Shown here in pieces: positions 36,022 through 46,959 of a DNA stretch of 64,000 bases. Below the pieces are notes generated by a model. The model was not told where the DNA came from. It did not search any database and saw only the letters and a list, made by a program, of their open reading frames with translations. Position numbers and translations under genes: made by a program. This DNA is from Cytospora piceicola (lineage: Eukaryota > Ascomycota > Sordariomycetes > Diaporthales > Cytosporaceae). Where the stretch lies: positions 124,001 to 188,000 of the forward strand of contig JALQBC010000054.1 of NCBI GenBank assembly GCA_023375675.1. The letters are read 5' to 3'. Position 1 is the first letter of the stretch; each line of letters starts with the position of its first letter.

Positions 36022-39000
36022 TAAAATTAATAAAATACCGAGCTTCTCGTGCTTAAAAAGGTATATATCGATATCGAATTACTCGAAACCGAGCCGGATA
36101 AGAAAAAGAGTAATTATCTAAAACTACTATCGAAGGCTCCGGGACAGGCCGTATAGAGTCTTTTTTAATAGCTATTACTTTTAAGAACTATCCTTAAATC
36201 TAAGCGGTTAACATATAAATATACAGACCTTTTCCGGGATCTTTATATTAAGAAAAACTGTTTTAAAATCGAACTACTTAGCTTCGAGATCTATAATAGC
36301 TATATAAGAAAGAAACAGCTTTATAAAGGTTAACGATACTATAGCGGCGTAAATATTTTAAACAGCTTAGTTTTAGTTATTTTTATAATTTCTACAGATA
36401 ACGAAACAGGCTTTAGCTTATAGTTCTTTTAAAGGGTTATTAAGGTCTTCTTTCTAATCGAAAACTTACTTTAACAGTAACACTTAATCTTTAAAGTCTG
36501 GTTTCTAAAAGATATAGACCTCTTTAGCTTTTAATTTACCTAGCTGTTTTAAGTAAGCCGGGGCCTATCGTCGTTTAAAATCGTTTCTCTATATAGTTTG
36601 TTTAAAGTTCTTTAGTACCTTTTTTAATTCGATAATATAAGCAACCTTTATCGCCGAGAGATATAAAGATTCTACGGTTAATTTATAGTATTAGTAAAGA
36701 ACTTTTACGGCTAGTAGTACTATAGATTTAGTACTTTTACCGGGGTCTTTAGCCTTACTTTTACCTTTATAATTAAGACTATTCTTACCTTTAGTATTAA
36801 GGCCTATAGGATAAAAACGCTCTTTTAGATAACGTTTCGAATTCTAAGTAGCTTAAAAAAGAAGTTTTTATCGTATAAGGTTTAGTAAACTATTTTAAGT
36901 ATATAAAGGTAGTAAAGGATAGTCTTCTACGATAACTTCTTTAAAAGTAACGCTATCCTTAACGTTGTTTAGAATATCGCCTTTTACTCTTTTAGATCGA
37001 TTAAAAAGGTCGTTAAATCGAATATACTTTTCGTTAGCAGGCGGCGTTATTATTATCGCGTTTTAAAGCTCGATTTATAGATTTAGTTTAAAGGTAGGCT
37101 ATTATATAGCTTATAGCCCTCGGTTAGGTTTACGCCGATTGTAAAATAAAGTCTTTTCGAAAGGAAGGTTGTTAATAGGTAAGGTTTTTTTAATTTCTTA
37201 TTATTAATCGACTTAGTTAGTAGATTTCTGTTTTAAAAAAAGGATAAAATTAAAGCAGGTATAGGCCTCGGCTTTTATTTATTTTAAGTTTTCGAAAAAC
37301 TAATCGGGAATTTTTATAATATAATTAAAAACCTTTAAGCCTTCCGGTAACTTTATTTTACTATAATTACGCTTAACGATCTTTACTATAGCTATATAGA
37401 CGATAATATATTCCTCCGGTAACTAAAGCTAAAGGATCTTTCCCTTTAATTTATTATAACCGATTAATTTAGTCTTAGTAGCCGTTAAGATAAATTTACC
37501 TTAACGTTTCTCTTTCTTTTTATAAACGAAAGTATCGCTTTCGAAGACGTAAATGTCTTTAATTGTAAAGATAACTAACTAATTAAAGCTTAGTTTCTTA
37601 GCTATTATAACGTATAAAGACTTAAAGCTATTATAAACCTTTGTAAACGTTAGATTTATAACGTAGTAGGTAGTATTTACTATAAAGGGCTATAGATAGT
37701 AAAAGAGATAAGCGACGTTAAAAGCGGTTTTAGCTTTTATAATTAAAGTTTTTCCGGCCTTTTTAAAAGCTCTGTTTATCTATAAGGAATAGAATACGTT
37801 AAAAAGTAACTAAACCTAAGTCTTTCGGGCTTACCTCTTTAATTTCGAGTTTTAAAAAAGGTAACCTGCTAAGCTAAATTCTATACTATTATCGTATCTA
37901 TAGGCGAGGAGAGTATAATTAAATTATCGTTCGAAAAAGGTATAAAACCTAACTATTTTATTATAAGCTTTTAACTTTTTCCGAAGGAAGCAGACTTAGT
38001 AATACTTAGTTACTTTATCGATAAAATAAAGCAGATACCGGAAGCCTAAGTAGCCTTCCTCTTTAAAATCGACTGTATTAAAACGAATAAGCTATCTCGG
38101 AAGAGTATATTTTAAAGGATTTAAAGTCTTTCTATATATATCTATAGCTTTATTTAAAAAATAAGGCTTATAAAGACCTTCCGGGTTTTATACTTTAATA
38201 CCGGCCTAACTATAGGCGGCTTTAACTATAGTCTCGTTAACGTATATTAAACGATTGTAGGCCTTTTTATATTTAATTTTAAAGAAAGTTAAGAAAAAAA
38301 GGATATTACCCGGGATAAGTAAAGAAAGAAATATAGGCTAAAAGATAAAAACGTTCTAAATCTAAGCGATTTTAATAACCTTATATTAAATGCCTTTCTA
38401 TATAAAATAGTCTATATAACCGTCGAAAATAATTTTATATTTTCGAAGTCTACTATTAGAAATTAAGTTATAAAGGCTAAAAAGAAAGTACTTTACTTTA
38501 TTAAGTTTAACGATAGCTTTAGATTTATTTAACCTTAAAAGGTAAAAGGAAACGTTACTACTTATAGTAATATAAGTAGTTTATTTATTAGCTAATTTAA
38601 ATTTATCTAAGATCTTTAAAGTTTATACTTAAGAAAACTACTTTAAGCTATTAAAGAGAAAGTCTAAGATCTTTAAGTTAACTATTAGGTCGTTAAGGCT
38701 AACCTCCTTCTTAGCGACTATTAAGGAAATCTACTGTTCGAAACGCTAATAAGATAAAGCGATTACTATATAGTTTTATTCTCTTATAGCTTAGCCGGCT
38801 ATATTACTAGTTTTTAAGCCGAAAACGTAAGGATTTTTTTAAGCTTTTTACTATTATTAATTCTAATTTTATTAATATCGATTTCGGCTTCGAAAACGGT
38901 TATATTAAATACCTTTATATTCCGAGTATTATTTATATCGATAATACTTTCTATACCTTTTAAGAAACCTCGTTTTATAGTAGTTATAGCCCTTTTACTA

Positions 39001-39990
39001 AAAGCTATAGTAATTATAATACTATAATAACGTAGTTAGTATATTTTTATCTACTTTTTTTAAGTTAAGTAGTACTTAGAAGACTATATTTTAGTCTTTC
39101 GACTTCGAAGCTAGTAAGCTAAATATATTTAAATTAGACCTAAAACGTTTATAGTTAAATTAATATAACGCGGCTACGATTAAGCTAAAGGCTTTCTCCC
39201 GGCTTTTTTCGTATAATATAGCTTTTATTAAGCTATCTTAAGAGAGATTTCCGGCTTCGAATTCGCGTTTTAAAAAGGGAAATACTTTAGGTATAGTATT
39301 CTTTAATTTCTTAAGGGTATAGAAGATAATGAATTTATCTAAAGGATAAACCTTTAGTTCCGTTATTTAACGACGGAGATACTAGTATTCTTTTTAAAAG
39401 GCTTTAAAGCTATCGAAATCAGCCCGGCCTCGCTTTATAAAACGCTATATTAGGTCGCTAATATAGTTTTTAAAGTTTTTAGATATAACTAAATAAACCT
39501 TCGAATATATTATATACAGGTTTATCTTATTAAACTAAAGGCCGGTTATACGAAGGCGATCTTAAACGTTAATTATACTGTTTATAAATATAACGGCGAA
39601 GGAGCTTCGCTTATATTTTTACTTTATATAAGTATTAGAATTCTCGTTATTATTCGGTACAGGAACTAATCGGTTAATATATTTATCGAGATTATATATA
39701 TAGGTTACGCCTCGAACTAGTGATTTTTAGTCTTTTAAGTTAAATTTACCTTTTAGCTTTAAGACTTTATTAGTTAAATCTAATATAAGCCGTTTTATAG
39801 CTTTTTTTAAAAGCTTTAACGGCGCCGGCGGTAGTAGAGATAAAGGTAAATATAGCGGTCGAGGTAAAGGCGAAAAGAAGGGGGAAGGTAATAGTAAAGG
39901 CGATAATAACGATAACGGAGAAAGGGAAAGCGATAGTAAAGATAACGATAGTATAGGTTCTTCTCGCTTTAGCGAGAAAAACGAGTTGTC

Positions 39991-40080
39991 TTCCGCTTCG
40001 GACCGATCGTAAGGTATATCGGAAGGTTAATTATTTTCCGTTTCGGATCGATCGTAAGGTATATCGGAAGGTTAATCGTT
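39991..40080 (-). repeat. 45-nt (15-codon) tandem repeat in the Copia N-terminal coding region
   Basis: Two adjacent 45 bp units, each starting TTCCGYTTCGGAYCGATCG on the plus strand. On the minus strand one frame gives DIPYDRSEAE. A multiple of three is expected for a repeat tolerated in coding sequence. Confidence 0.85.
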
Positions 40081-40570
40081 AAGGTTAAGGTTAAGGTCGT
40101 TTACTTTTATAGTAAGGTCCTATAAATCTCGAGATTAGTTAGCTTAATTAGATTAATATACCTTCGTATAAGGTAAAAGTATAAAAGAAAATAAGCTAAT
40201 AAGACGTAAAAGGCTTAACGACTATCTCTTTACTAATTTTAATACTTTTAGTATCGAGGGAGGTTTTATTATAAAACTAATAGGTTTAAATAATAACCTT
40301 TTATTACTTTAATTAGCGGAAGGCTTCGAAATACTTTAAGAAATATCGTTAAATAGATTATATAGTTAATAAGCTACGATAGTTATATATAAAGGAGGTT
40401 GCGAGTAATCGCGATCGAGTCCTTTTAACTTTATAAGTGTTTAAACTAATAGGTTTTAAACTAAATTAAATAAAAATAGCTTTAAAAGAAAGCTCTTTAA
40501 AATATAATAATAGCGATAGCTTTATTTTATTAAATAGAGGCGATTACGAAAAGGAATAATAATATAAAAA

Positions 40571-40582
40571 GGGCGTATAACC
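40571..40582 (-). promoter_or_regulatory. Copia primer-binding site
   Basis: GGTTATACGCCC on the minus strand directly follows the 5' LTR. With RIP reversed it resembles the tRNA-complementary GGTTATGxGCCC sites of fungal Copia elements. The tRNA partner cannot be named with certainty. Confidence 0.55.
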
Positions 40583-40725
40583 TGTTACGCTATAGGTTGC
40601 GTAGTTGTTTTTTTAATCTAACTATAGCGATAGCATCGCTAGAAACTAAGGTATACTATAGGCAAACGGTATACAGTCGGGCCGGCTAGACCTAACGCAC
40701 AGACTACCCTTAGGCCTGTACGACA
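40583..40725 (-). repeat. Copia 5' LTR (143 bp), edge of island 2
   Basis: TGTTACGC...TACGACA with canonical TG/CA ends. It keeps more CA/TG than the other LTR. The AGGTG duplication (40726-40730) and island DNA follow at once. Confidence 0.94.
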
Positions 40726-40730
40726 AGGTG

Positions 40731-42545
40731 CCTCCCTGTCGTCTCTTGCCTTCATTGATCCCCTCTCCCCCCTTCCCCCTTATAAGCCGTCTTGCAGACA
40801 CTAATCAACCTGCCCCAAGCTTCCCCAGAGACCCCGATACCACGACCATCCCCTCATCGGCCGGCCCAGGAGTCAACACCGATCTGACGGGTCCCTACTT
40901 GTTGCAACTTCCATACCCCACAGCCAGTCCACCAGAAGCCGCACGTCGAGCTGCGCCATACACACACCACTGTCACCATCCTCAGTGCTGCCGTGGCCGT
41001 GGCCGTGTGGAGTCTTGAGCCCCGACCGATCTGATTTTTTGCGACGACGAGGAAGGAAAGGGGATCGCCCACCGTCACCTTGGAGCTACGGTAGGCTTTG
41101 TATACGGTTCGCCAGTCCCATCTAACTCCACAGTCTCTGCAGATCCGGACTCTGGTCTGATGATGTACGCTGCCTGCCTGGACCCCCGAACTGCAGCCGT
41201 TGCTCTCCGGATCTAGGCCTCTGACCGCGATGACAACGTGGGGGTATGTCCTATGTCCACTTTTGCCCCTGGTGTTGTTGGACCGGACTTCGCTCTTCCT
41301 CGAAGTGTCTACAGGTAATTATAGCGTCTCTATCCTATGTCCTTTCTTGCTTTTCTGTGATGTCAACGTTGGCTGACCAGCCTTCTTGCCAGCTGTCACC
41401 CCAAGCCCGAGACATGTCGTATTGTCTGTTTGTTGCGTCTTCTCGTTCTCTCGTCCTCTCTTGTCTTGCCCTTCAGCTCGTCAGACAGCAAGGTAAGCTA
41501 TCTTGTAGCACTGTTTAGCCAGCTCGAAGGATTCAAACCAACGCATGCTGCATCTGAACTGTCTGTGGTTCTCTACATATATATCATTGCCCTCTGACCT
41601 GTGATCGCGATGACCAGGTCGAAATGTCGTGTGCCTGATGGCTACGACGGACGAGGGCTCTACACGATGCTCAAATGCTATTCCTCTTCTTCCCAGTGAG
41701 TGGAGGTCTCGCCTCCCCCTCTCCCTTTTGTTTTTGCCTTTGCCTTCTTTGGTTTCTCCTGTTCTATTGAGCAAGTTACAAGCTGCCGCTAACTAAAGTC
41801 CTATCCCTTCTAGCAGACCAATCCTCTTGAGATCCCTCTCATTTGCCTTCTTCATCAACAAGACCCAGTGCAGTCGGTCCTGACTAGGTACAACCCTCCT
41901 CCCCTTTCTGTTTCTTGAGCCGGTCAAATATTGGCTGAATATCAGGCCGACGAACGATCCCCGCTGCGGCCTGGATCGACATGCCTGTCAGCTCGAACAC
42001 TTGGCGACAACGGCACACACGTTTCGTCTTTTCTTTTTCTCTCTTCCCTTGTCTATCTGCCGTCGGGCCATCGGTATAATACCGTGCCGACGTGATTGCT
42101 CCACGCGCCTTCTTGTCTTTCCTATATTTCCCTTCCCGGTCGAGTCCAACTCGATAATGATCACCCATCCTCTCCCATCCCCACCGCCAACGCCTAGCCG
42201 TCCCTGAGGGCTTCTCGACCTCCCAAGATTGTCCCTGTTCCTTATCATCTGCCCAGGTAGTCTCCTCGCCTTGAATTGACCCTTTCTCCCCGCAGATATC
42301 TTGCACGATGTCCGTCATTTCTCAACTCAACATCCCATCTTCCACTAGACCTCTTGCTTACCTTTCCCATGGGCGACCTCTGCTTCCCTACAGCCCTCCC
42401 TATCGAGTTTGGCGCTACCACCCTGTCTATCGCACTGCACTGCAGTATACTTCCTGGAAGAAGTGTTTGTGATGCGCCACGTCTCAGCCCGGGCTGTTCT
42501 CAAAACGCACCTGTGACACGTTGCGACACGTTTTCATCCGCCTAA
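40731..42545 (+). other. Left part of island 2, paralogous to 24300-26066, no firm gene
   Basis: Pyrimidine-rich plus strand with shared blocks listed under the island 1 copy. A plausible intron runs from about 41697 (GTGAGT) through GCTAACT (about 41790) to TCTAG (about 41815), and the clause ATGACNACGTGG-like recurs near 41230 and 41605, so a spliced locus may exist. Frames open on the minus strand over 41884-42318 (144 codons, begins MTDIVQDICGEK, C-terminal FDRLKKQKGEEGCT) are charged and lie opposite CT-rich DNA; I cannot separate a real gene from an antisense artefact. Confidence 0.4.
41884..42318 (-). CDS. Weak candidate gene, 144 residues, unknown
   Basis: The frame starts at an ATG and ends with GEEGCT. 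Residues 100-140 (VCRCRQVFELTGMSIQ, then RRPDIQPIFDRLKKQ) look protein-like. The N-terminal half is Lys/Glu/Arg-rich, as expected from reading opposite a pyrimidine-rich strand. No domain, signal peptide or membrane segment is seen. No splice site is needed for the frame. Confidence 0.22.
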   Translation of the reverse strand: MTDIVQDICGEKGSIQGEETTWADDKEQGQSWEVEKPSGTARRWRWGWERMGDHYRVGLDREGKYRKDKKARGAITSARYYTDGPTADRQGKREKEKTKRVCRCRQVFELTGMSIQAAAGIVRRPDIQPIFDRLKKQKGEEGCT

Positions 42546-43870
42546 TGCCTTCAGGACCAGCTTATCTGCTTATATGCGTCTTGATTATGCGCATGTCCCT
42601 TCTCCCCTCTACACACTGACCGATTGCCGTTCCTCATCCGCATTTTGAGGAGTCGGTGACTTCTTTTCTGCTGTTAGACTTCTCGTACATCCCGTCCCGA
42701 GGTTTTCAAGATCAAGTCCTGGGCACTGGATATAATACCGACGTCCTTACCCAGTCCCAATATTGGGAATAGTGGGCTACTGCTAAATATTTTGTTTTCC
42801 CGAGAGAACTCATTCACCACTGGTAACGGTACCGGGCACATGTGAGCAGAGCAATTGCCATGCTACACAGCCGAGTCGTCAGAAGCCAACCGCACTTTTC
42901 CGTTGGTGCTACGATGAACTCAAGCTACTGACTACCGTGATATGAATTCCGAGCGTCAGCGCAAAAAGTAACAAGCCCACGGCAGCCCCGGGTACCTAGA
43001 TACTTGTTCACAAGTGACGGGCCACGGTAGACTGGATTGGTTGTATCACAAATTGACAGTGGGTACATAGCTGCCACATTTTGCAGCTGCCACATTTGAC
43101 CCATTGACACATGTCGAACTGTCATGGTTGGAGGTAAGGAGAGACCCGCTGAACATCCCTCTGGATTTTGATCTAATCACATAATAGTAGCAGAGTAGTG
43201 GCTCCTGTCGAATAGTGTGAAGACGTGTCTGCCGTGCCAGAGGTATGTGTGATCGGAGGTGGCATCTGTAAAACAAGTTGGTCGCAGCTCTTCCGCCGCC
43301 ACCGATCAAAGTTCCGGGACGAGATCAAGTCAGTCCTGGTCTTCCGGGGATTGATCTGTCACCTGCTGTATCTGCTGCCTCAGGTCTCGCTACGTCTGCA
43401 AGGGCTACGACCTCGGCCTGCGTATGCAATCGCTCGTCGCCGAATAAATAAAAAGCCTCCTACTGGCGACTTGGAAGAGTTGGCACAATGGTAAAGTGCC
43501 CTAACCTGAATAAAGTATACTGTTTCGTATGATCTGCGAGCTGCCGCCGAATTCTAGTCTAATAAACATGTCACGAACAGGGCCTCTTCATAGTGAATGG
43601 GTTGACCGTCTGGTATCCTAGGGTAGTCGAGTTCTAAACTTCATAGTGGGTCATGGAATCTGCAGACTCCCTACCTAAATTCTGGTGGCGAAGGTCCGTG
43701 ACCATGTTCTGTCAGACTTAATGCTACTATACTAGAGGTAAGAAATAACGTCGTGTACTTGTACTTTTTACATACAGGTGTATATACCTTAGGTAGGTAC
43801 TGACATGTTCGGTACCAAAACGGCCAATTTCTGGCGACCCTCAATTATAATAAAACAACACCAACACCGC

Positions 43871-43896
43871 CTTGCAACCTTGCAACCCTGCAACCT
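43871..43896. repeat. Short CTTGCAAC tandem repeat
   Basis: Three imperfect units of CTTGCAAC/CCTGCAAC, with a further TTGCAACCTTGG at about 43965. Confidence 0.8.
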
Positions 43897-44304
43897 TGGA
43901 TCGTCTGCCCATGTATTAGAAGGACAGCCTTCGGGTTTCTGCTGTCTGTGTGGTTTTCGGCAGAGTTGCAACCTTGGAAGCATATCTCAGTCTGCATATA
44001 TCACCCAAAACCACTGCTCAACTGTCCGCCGCATAACGTTGATGCACTCTATACTGTGCGTTGAGGTCTCGGAAAAAGGCCATCAATTGATCCAGTCTAG
44101 ATGCACAACTTGGTGTAGGGCTGCACGAACACGGCGACCAACCGGGACGGCCGCACGAGCTTTGTTGGCCGAGCTGGGGTTTTGAAACATTTCAGAACAG
44201 TTGACGCGATGGACAACAATAAAACCGGAAAGGCGGTGTGTATCAGGATGCGCGATACAGCAGGGCGCTCTTTATTATTGACTAACCTTCAGAGACACTA
44301 TCAA

Positions 44305-44337
44305 TGTGTTTGTGTGTGTGGGTGTGTGTGTGTGTGT
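44305..44337. repeat. (GT)n microsatellite
   Basis: About 16 GT units with two interruptions, 240 bp upstream of the 408-codon gene. Confidence 0.93.
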
Positions 44338-44574
44338 ACTATTGCAGATTAAGTATATGTATTAGCTGATCAAGGTGTATATATCATCATGACTTTGCCA
44401 GAGGAGGCAACACTTTTGAGTCCTGGTAGAAGATCCATTCCATCCTCATATTTCCATTCGTGTCCCCATTCATACGTGAAGTATTGCCTTACCTTGCCCT
44501 CAGTTACCTCGCCACAACCAGTCAACAACCTTACCTGAGCCTCCTCCCTCTTCGTCTCCCTCCTCATCACTATC

Positions 44575-45801
44575 ATGGCTGGCGTCTGTTCGTCAAATCT
44601 TACCGATCTCAAGTTGGCCAATATCGCGGCCCAACAAGTCACCTCTCGTACTCGGTTTACCTGGTCCGAACGAGAAGTCGCCGTGTTCGAAACCTTTGTG
44701 CGTTACAAACACATCCATGACACCAGGCCATCTAGAATCTCCGCCGTCGAAATTCAGCCCCTGATGGCCGATCTGAACCTTGATAGGTTCTTGTCCATTG
44801 CAAACGACCAAGGCGACCAACTCGGACCCATCATTGAGACAAAGGTCCGACGAAAACTCGCCGCTGTTGCCACCGACCTTCAGGCGACGGAGCATGTGGA
44901 CAAATCGGTGCTTCCAGAGAAGACTCGCCTCCAGACCGCGCGTGCGCGTGCCATCGCCGCCGGTGAAGAACCCCCAGCCAGACTGCCCAAGCCGAATATC
45001 ATCTATACCCCAGAACTCTGGAAGTCCAAGCCTAAACCAAAGCACAGCAAGAGGGTTGGCGCAGGGGCTAGGTCTGGGACCGCCGCTATCTTGGTCGTCC
45101 CTACTACCGTCGAGGAGGCACAGCAGCAGATACACCAGCTGGAGGAGGCCCTTGAGTCGGCAAGGCTCAGGCTCTCGCAGCTTCAGCAGGAGGCACAGTT
45201 CGAGGCACAGTTGCCCCAAGAGTTGGAAGAAGCTCGGTTGGATCGGCAGAAACAGCCACAGCAGCACCGGCAACAAAAGAAGAAGACGAAGGGGGAGGAG
45301 GAGATGAGAAAGGGAAGACATGGGGCGGGCCTGAAGATCGGCATGGAACCTCAAGCTGAGGACGAGGTGATCGATGAGGTATCTAGTTCGGAATCTGACG
45401 CCGTCGATTCCGATTTCGATTCCGATCCCAAACATGATCCCAATCCCAATCCCAGGTCTAGTCAGCACCGCGCTGTCGCTCCCATCCTGCCCCCACCCCT
45501 GGGATCGAATACACCGCAGACGATCGTTCCGACAAGCAGGAAGGCCCTCTTGACCTTGGGAGACACCAGATCAAAGATGGCCCAGCCCAACCACCAGACG
45601 GATAGTACTACCAAGACAAGTACACCCGCCAAAATCCCTCGCACGAGACGCTTTCGTACAGACCGGACCTTGGCTTCATTGGCGAAAGACGGAGTCGGAG
45701 CCGGAGACGATGTGGATGAGGACGAACTCGATGCACGCCTGAGAAATATTAGTGACCACCTTAAGGCCAACCTCAAGGTTAAGTACGGGAAGGCGGGCTG
45801 A
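44575..45801 (+). CDS. Intact 408-residue coiled-coil protein of unknown function
   Basis: A single uninterrupted frame with an ATG in good context (ATCACTATCATGGCT) after a CT-rich leader, and strong C/G-ending codon use. It is the best gene in the window. Residues 1-130 are a mixed, probably folded helical region (TRFTWSEREVAVFETFVRYK at 25-44). Residues 178-225 are a Glu/Gln/Leu heptad-rich coiled coil (QQIHQLEEALESARLRLSQL), followed by a basic Gln/Lys patch (230-249), an acidic Ser/Asp segment (260-290), a low-complexity Pro/Ser/Thr stretch, a basic PRTRRFRTDR motif that could be a nuclear signal, and an acidic-helical tail. No signal peptide or membrane span. I recognise no family; a nuclear scaffold or chromatin-linked role is only a guess from composition. 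It converges with the minus-strand gene ending at 46056. Confidence 0.85.
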   Translation: MAGVCSSNLTDLKLANIAAQQVTSRTRFTWSEREVAVFETFVRYKHIHDTRPSRISAVEIQPLMADLNLDRFLSIANDQGDQLGPIIETKVRRKLAAVATDLQATEHVDKSVLPEKTRLQTARARAIAAGEEPPARLPKPNIIYTPELWKSKPKPKHSKRVGAGARSGTAAILVVPTTVEEAQQQIHQLEEALESARLRLSQLQQEAQFEAQLPQELEEARLDRQKQPQQHRQQKKKTKGEEEMRKGRHGAGLKIGMEPQAEDEVIDEVSSSESDAVDSDFDSDPKHDPNPNPRSSQHRAVAPILPPPLGSNTPQTIVPTSRKALLTLGDTRSKMAQPNHQTDSTTKTSTPAKIPRTRRFRTDRTLASLAKDGVGAGDDVDEDELDARLRNISDHLKANLKVKYGKAG

Positions 45802-46055
45802 AGGTGGCGTAAAAGACTTAGATGTGAGGTTGTGTTTGACTTGTTTTTGCTGTGTATTCACTTGAGTAATGTAGTGTCGTTTATCTCCTTGGAACAGATT
45901 TTTCCAACGTACACATAGCTAGCTATATATGTGTGTGTAATATGCTTTTTCCGAGCCCTTTTCATCCGCCGAGAACTCGAGCATGGTGACATTAAGAAAA
46001 CCAAATCATAATGGATGTAAGACATATCCATAATGCTATGCTATATCCTCCCCTC
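45802..46055. other. Intergenic region between two convergent genes
   Basis: About 250 bp, AT-richer than the flanking coding DNA, holding the 3' untranslated regions of both genes. No clear polyadenylation motif stands out. Confidence 0.6.
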
Positions 46056-46663
46056 CTAAGCATTTGGCTCCGCGGCCTCGACCCAGCGAGCCTCCAGCGG
46101 TACGAATCGCTCAAGTACATGCACATAGCGCTCGCCCGTATCGTATTGAGCCTCCCACCTGCGCCGCGGATCTACCTTGAGGTAGGCTAAATACGTCTTG
46201 GGTTCCTCTGAGACGGGGCGTATGTATTTTGTGTACTTTGTGCGCTCAAAAAGAGTGATGGTAGACGCGGCGATCTAGACCAGTGCGTGTTACTTCGTAG
46301 GCTAATGAGTACATAGTGAGAAGACAATGCAGAGAAAGGTTTCTTTCTCCTGTTGTTTAGTTTCTTGAGTATCCATTTATTGCAGACGGCCAGAAGAATA
46401 CTGTAGAGTGTCTCTGTACGTACTTGAATTTGGCTCTCCAGCTGGGTGAGGGTCGTAGCTAGACGGACTGTCGTGTTTGGCTCTCGTTCCAGCTCGATTT
46501 GAACGCCTTGCAAGGTCGAACTCGACATCGTCGGCAGCAGTGGGGTCTTGCTGGTGGTGAAGGTGGCGGTTCGTAGAGACAACGGCGTCAGCGAGGGCAG
46601 TGGCGGCACATACAGCTGCTGATGACCATCGTCGTGATTGTTGCTCTCCTCGGCCAGCACCAT
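46056..46663 (-). CDS. Two-exon gene, 152-residue protein of unknown function
   Basis: Exon 1 is 46663-46424 and exon 2 is 46274-46056. The 149 bp intron has a GTACGT donor and a GGTCTAG acceptor, and splicing keeps the frame. Exon 2 then encodes IAASTITLFERTKYTKYIRP, a PKTYLAYLKVDPRRRW segment and VHVLERFVPLEARWVEAAEP, ending at a TAG. This strongly protein-like, C-ending-codon sequence appears only when the intron is removed; reading through gives a nonsense tail. Residues 1-50 are low-complexity (Pro/Ser/Thr), 51-80 form a likely amphipathic helix (LQGVQIELEREPNTTVRLAT), and 85-150 look like a small folded domain rich in Tyr, Arg and Trp. I do not recognise the family. An additional 5' exon cannot be excluded. 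Confidence 0.68.
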
Positions 46664-46959
46664 CGTCGTCAACGACTAAGCACTGCTTCTACCTGAGTCT
46701 CTTTATACTCCTCTGCAGTCGCCTCCTCTGGCTTGATACGATAGCCTCCATCGGTGTAGCACCATACTTTCTCGGCCACCATCTTGGCTTTTCCCAGCCA
46801 TCCTCGGGCATATTGTCACCTAGCCAGCCCTAAATGTCCAATGGAGTAGTCCACGGCGGCCTGTTCCCCTCGAAATTTTCATCTTGGCTGCGGTTGATGC
46901 AGATCTTGCCTTCCTCGTGGAGCTTCTTCGGTCTGTATTGGAGGGGGGTCTACATCTTG

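Larger units (their letters stand above)
34654..40725 (-). mobile_element. Complete Ty1/Copia LTR retrotransposon, RIP-mutated
   Basis: Bounded by 143 bp direct LTRs (34654-34796 and 40583-40725) and a 5 bp duplication AGGTG (34649-34653, 40726-40730). On the minus strand the order is: 5' LTR, primer-binding site directly abutting it (40571-40582), gag, protease/integrase, reverse transcriptase (Y-I-D-D at 36010-36021, then ILIVARNKKDIK and a GKLKRFLGIYF segment), RNase H with a terminal KYINLRYK motif (about 35190-35230), polypurine tract (34799-34805), 3' LTR. RNase H after reverse transcriptase and the LGxLKxFLG motif are diagnostic of Copia. In-frame TAA/TAG are present throughout, so it is inactive. 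It has more GC than the Gypsy relics, suggesting a younger insertion with fewer RIP cycles. Confidence 0.93.
42546..44574. other. About 2 kb of GC-balanced sequence without a supported gene
   Basis: Contains only short frames on both strands. Notable small features are CTTGCAAC repeats (43871-43896) and a GT microsatellite (44305-44337). The last 150 bases (44420-44574) are pyrimidine-rich and probably form the promoter and 5' leader of the 408-codon gene. Confidence 0.55.

Noticed and set aside
40728..41018. Plus-strand frame starting in the Copia target duplication
   Set aside because: It starts only because the LTR junction opens the frame (GTG start), is Pro/Ser-rich and lies in the non-coding duplicated segment.
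43470..43545. tRNA-like stretch TTGGCACAATGGTAAAGTGCC
   Set aside because: The D-arm-like part resembles an A box, but there is no GGTTCGAATCC-type B box, no acceptor stem and no credible cloverleaf.
44593..45468. 291-codon minus-strand frame inside the 408-codon gene
   Set aside because: Antisense shadow: Leu/Pro-rich peptide from reading opposite a Glu/Gln/Lys-rich coiled-coil gene with strong sense codon bias.
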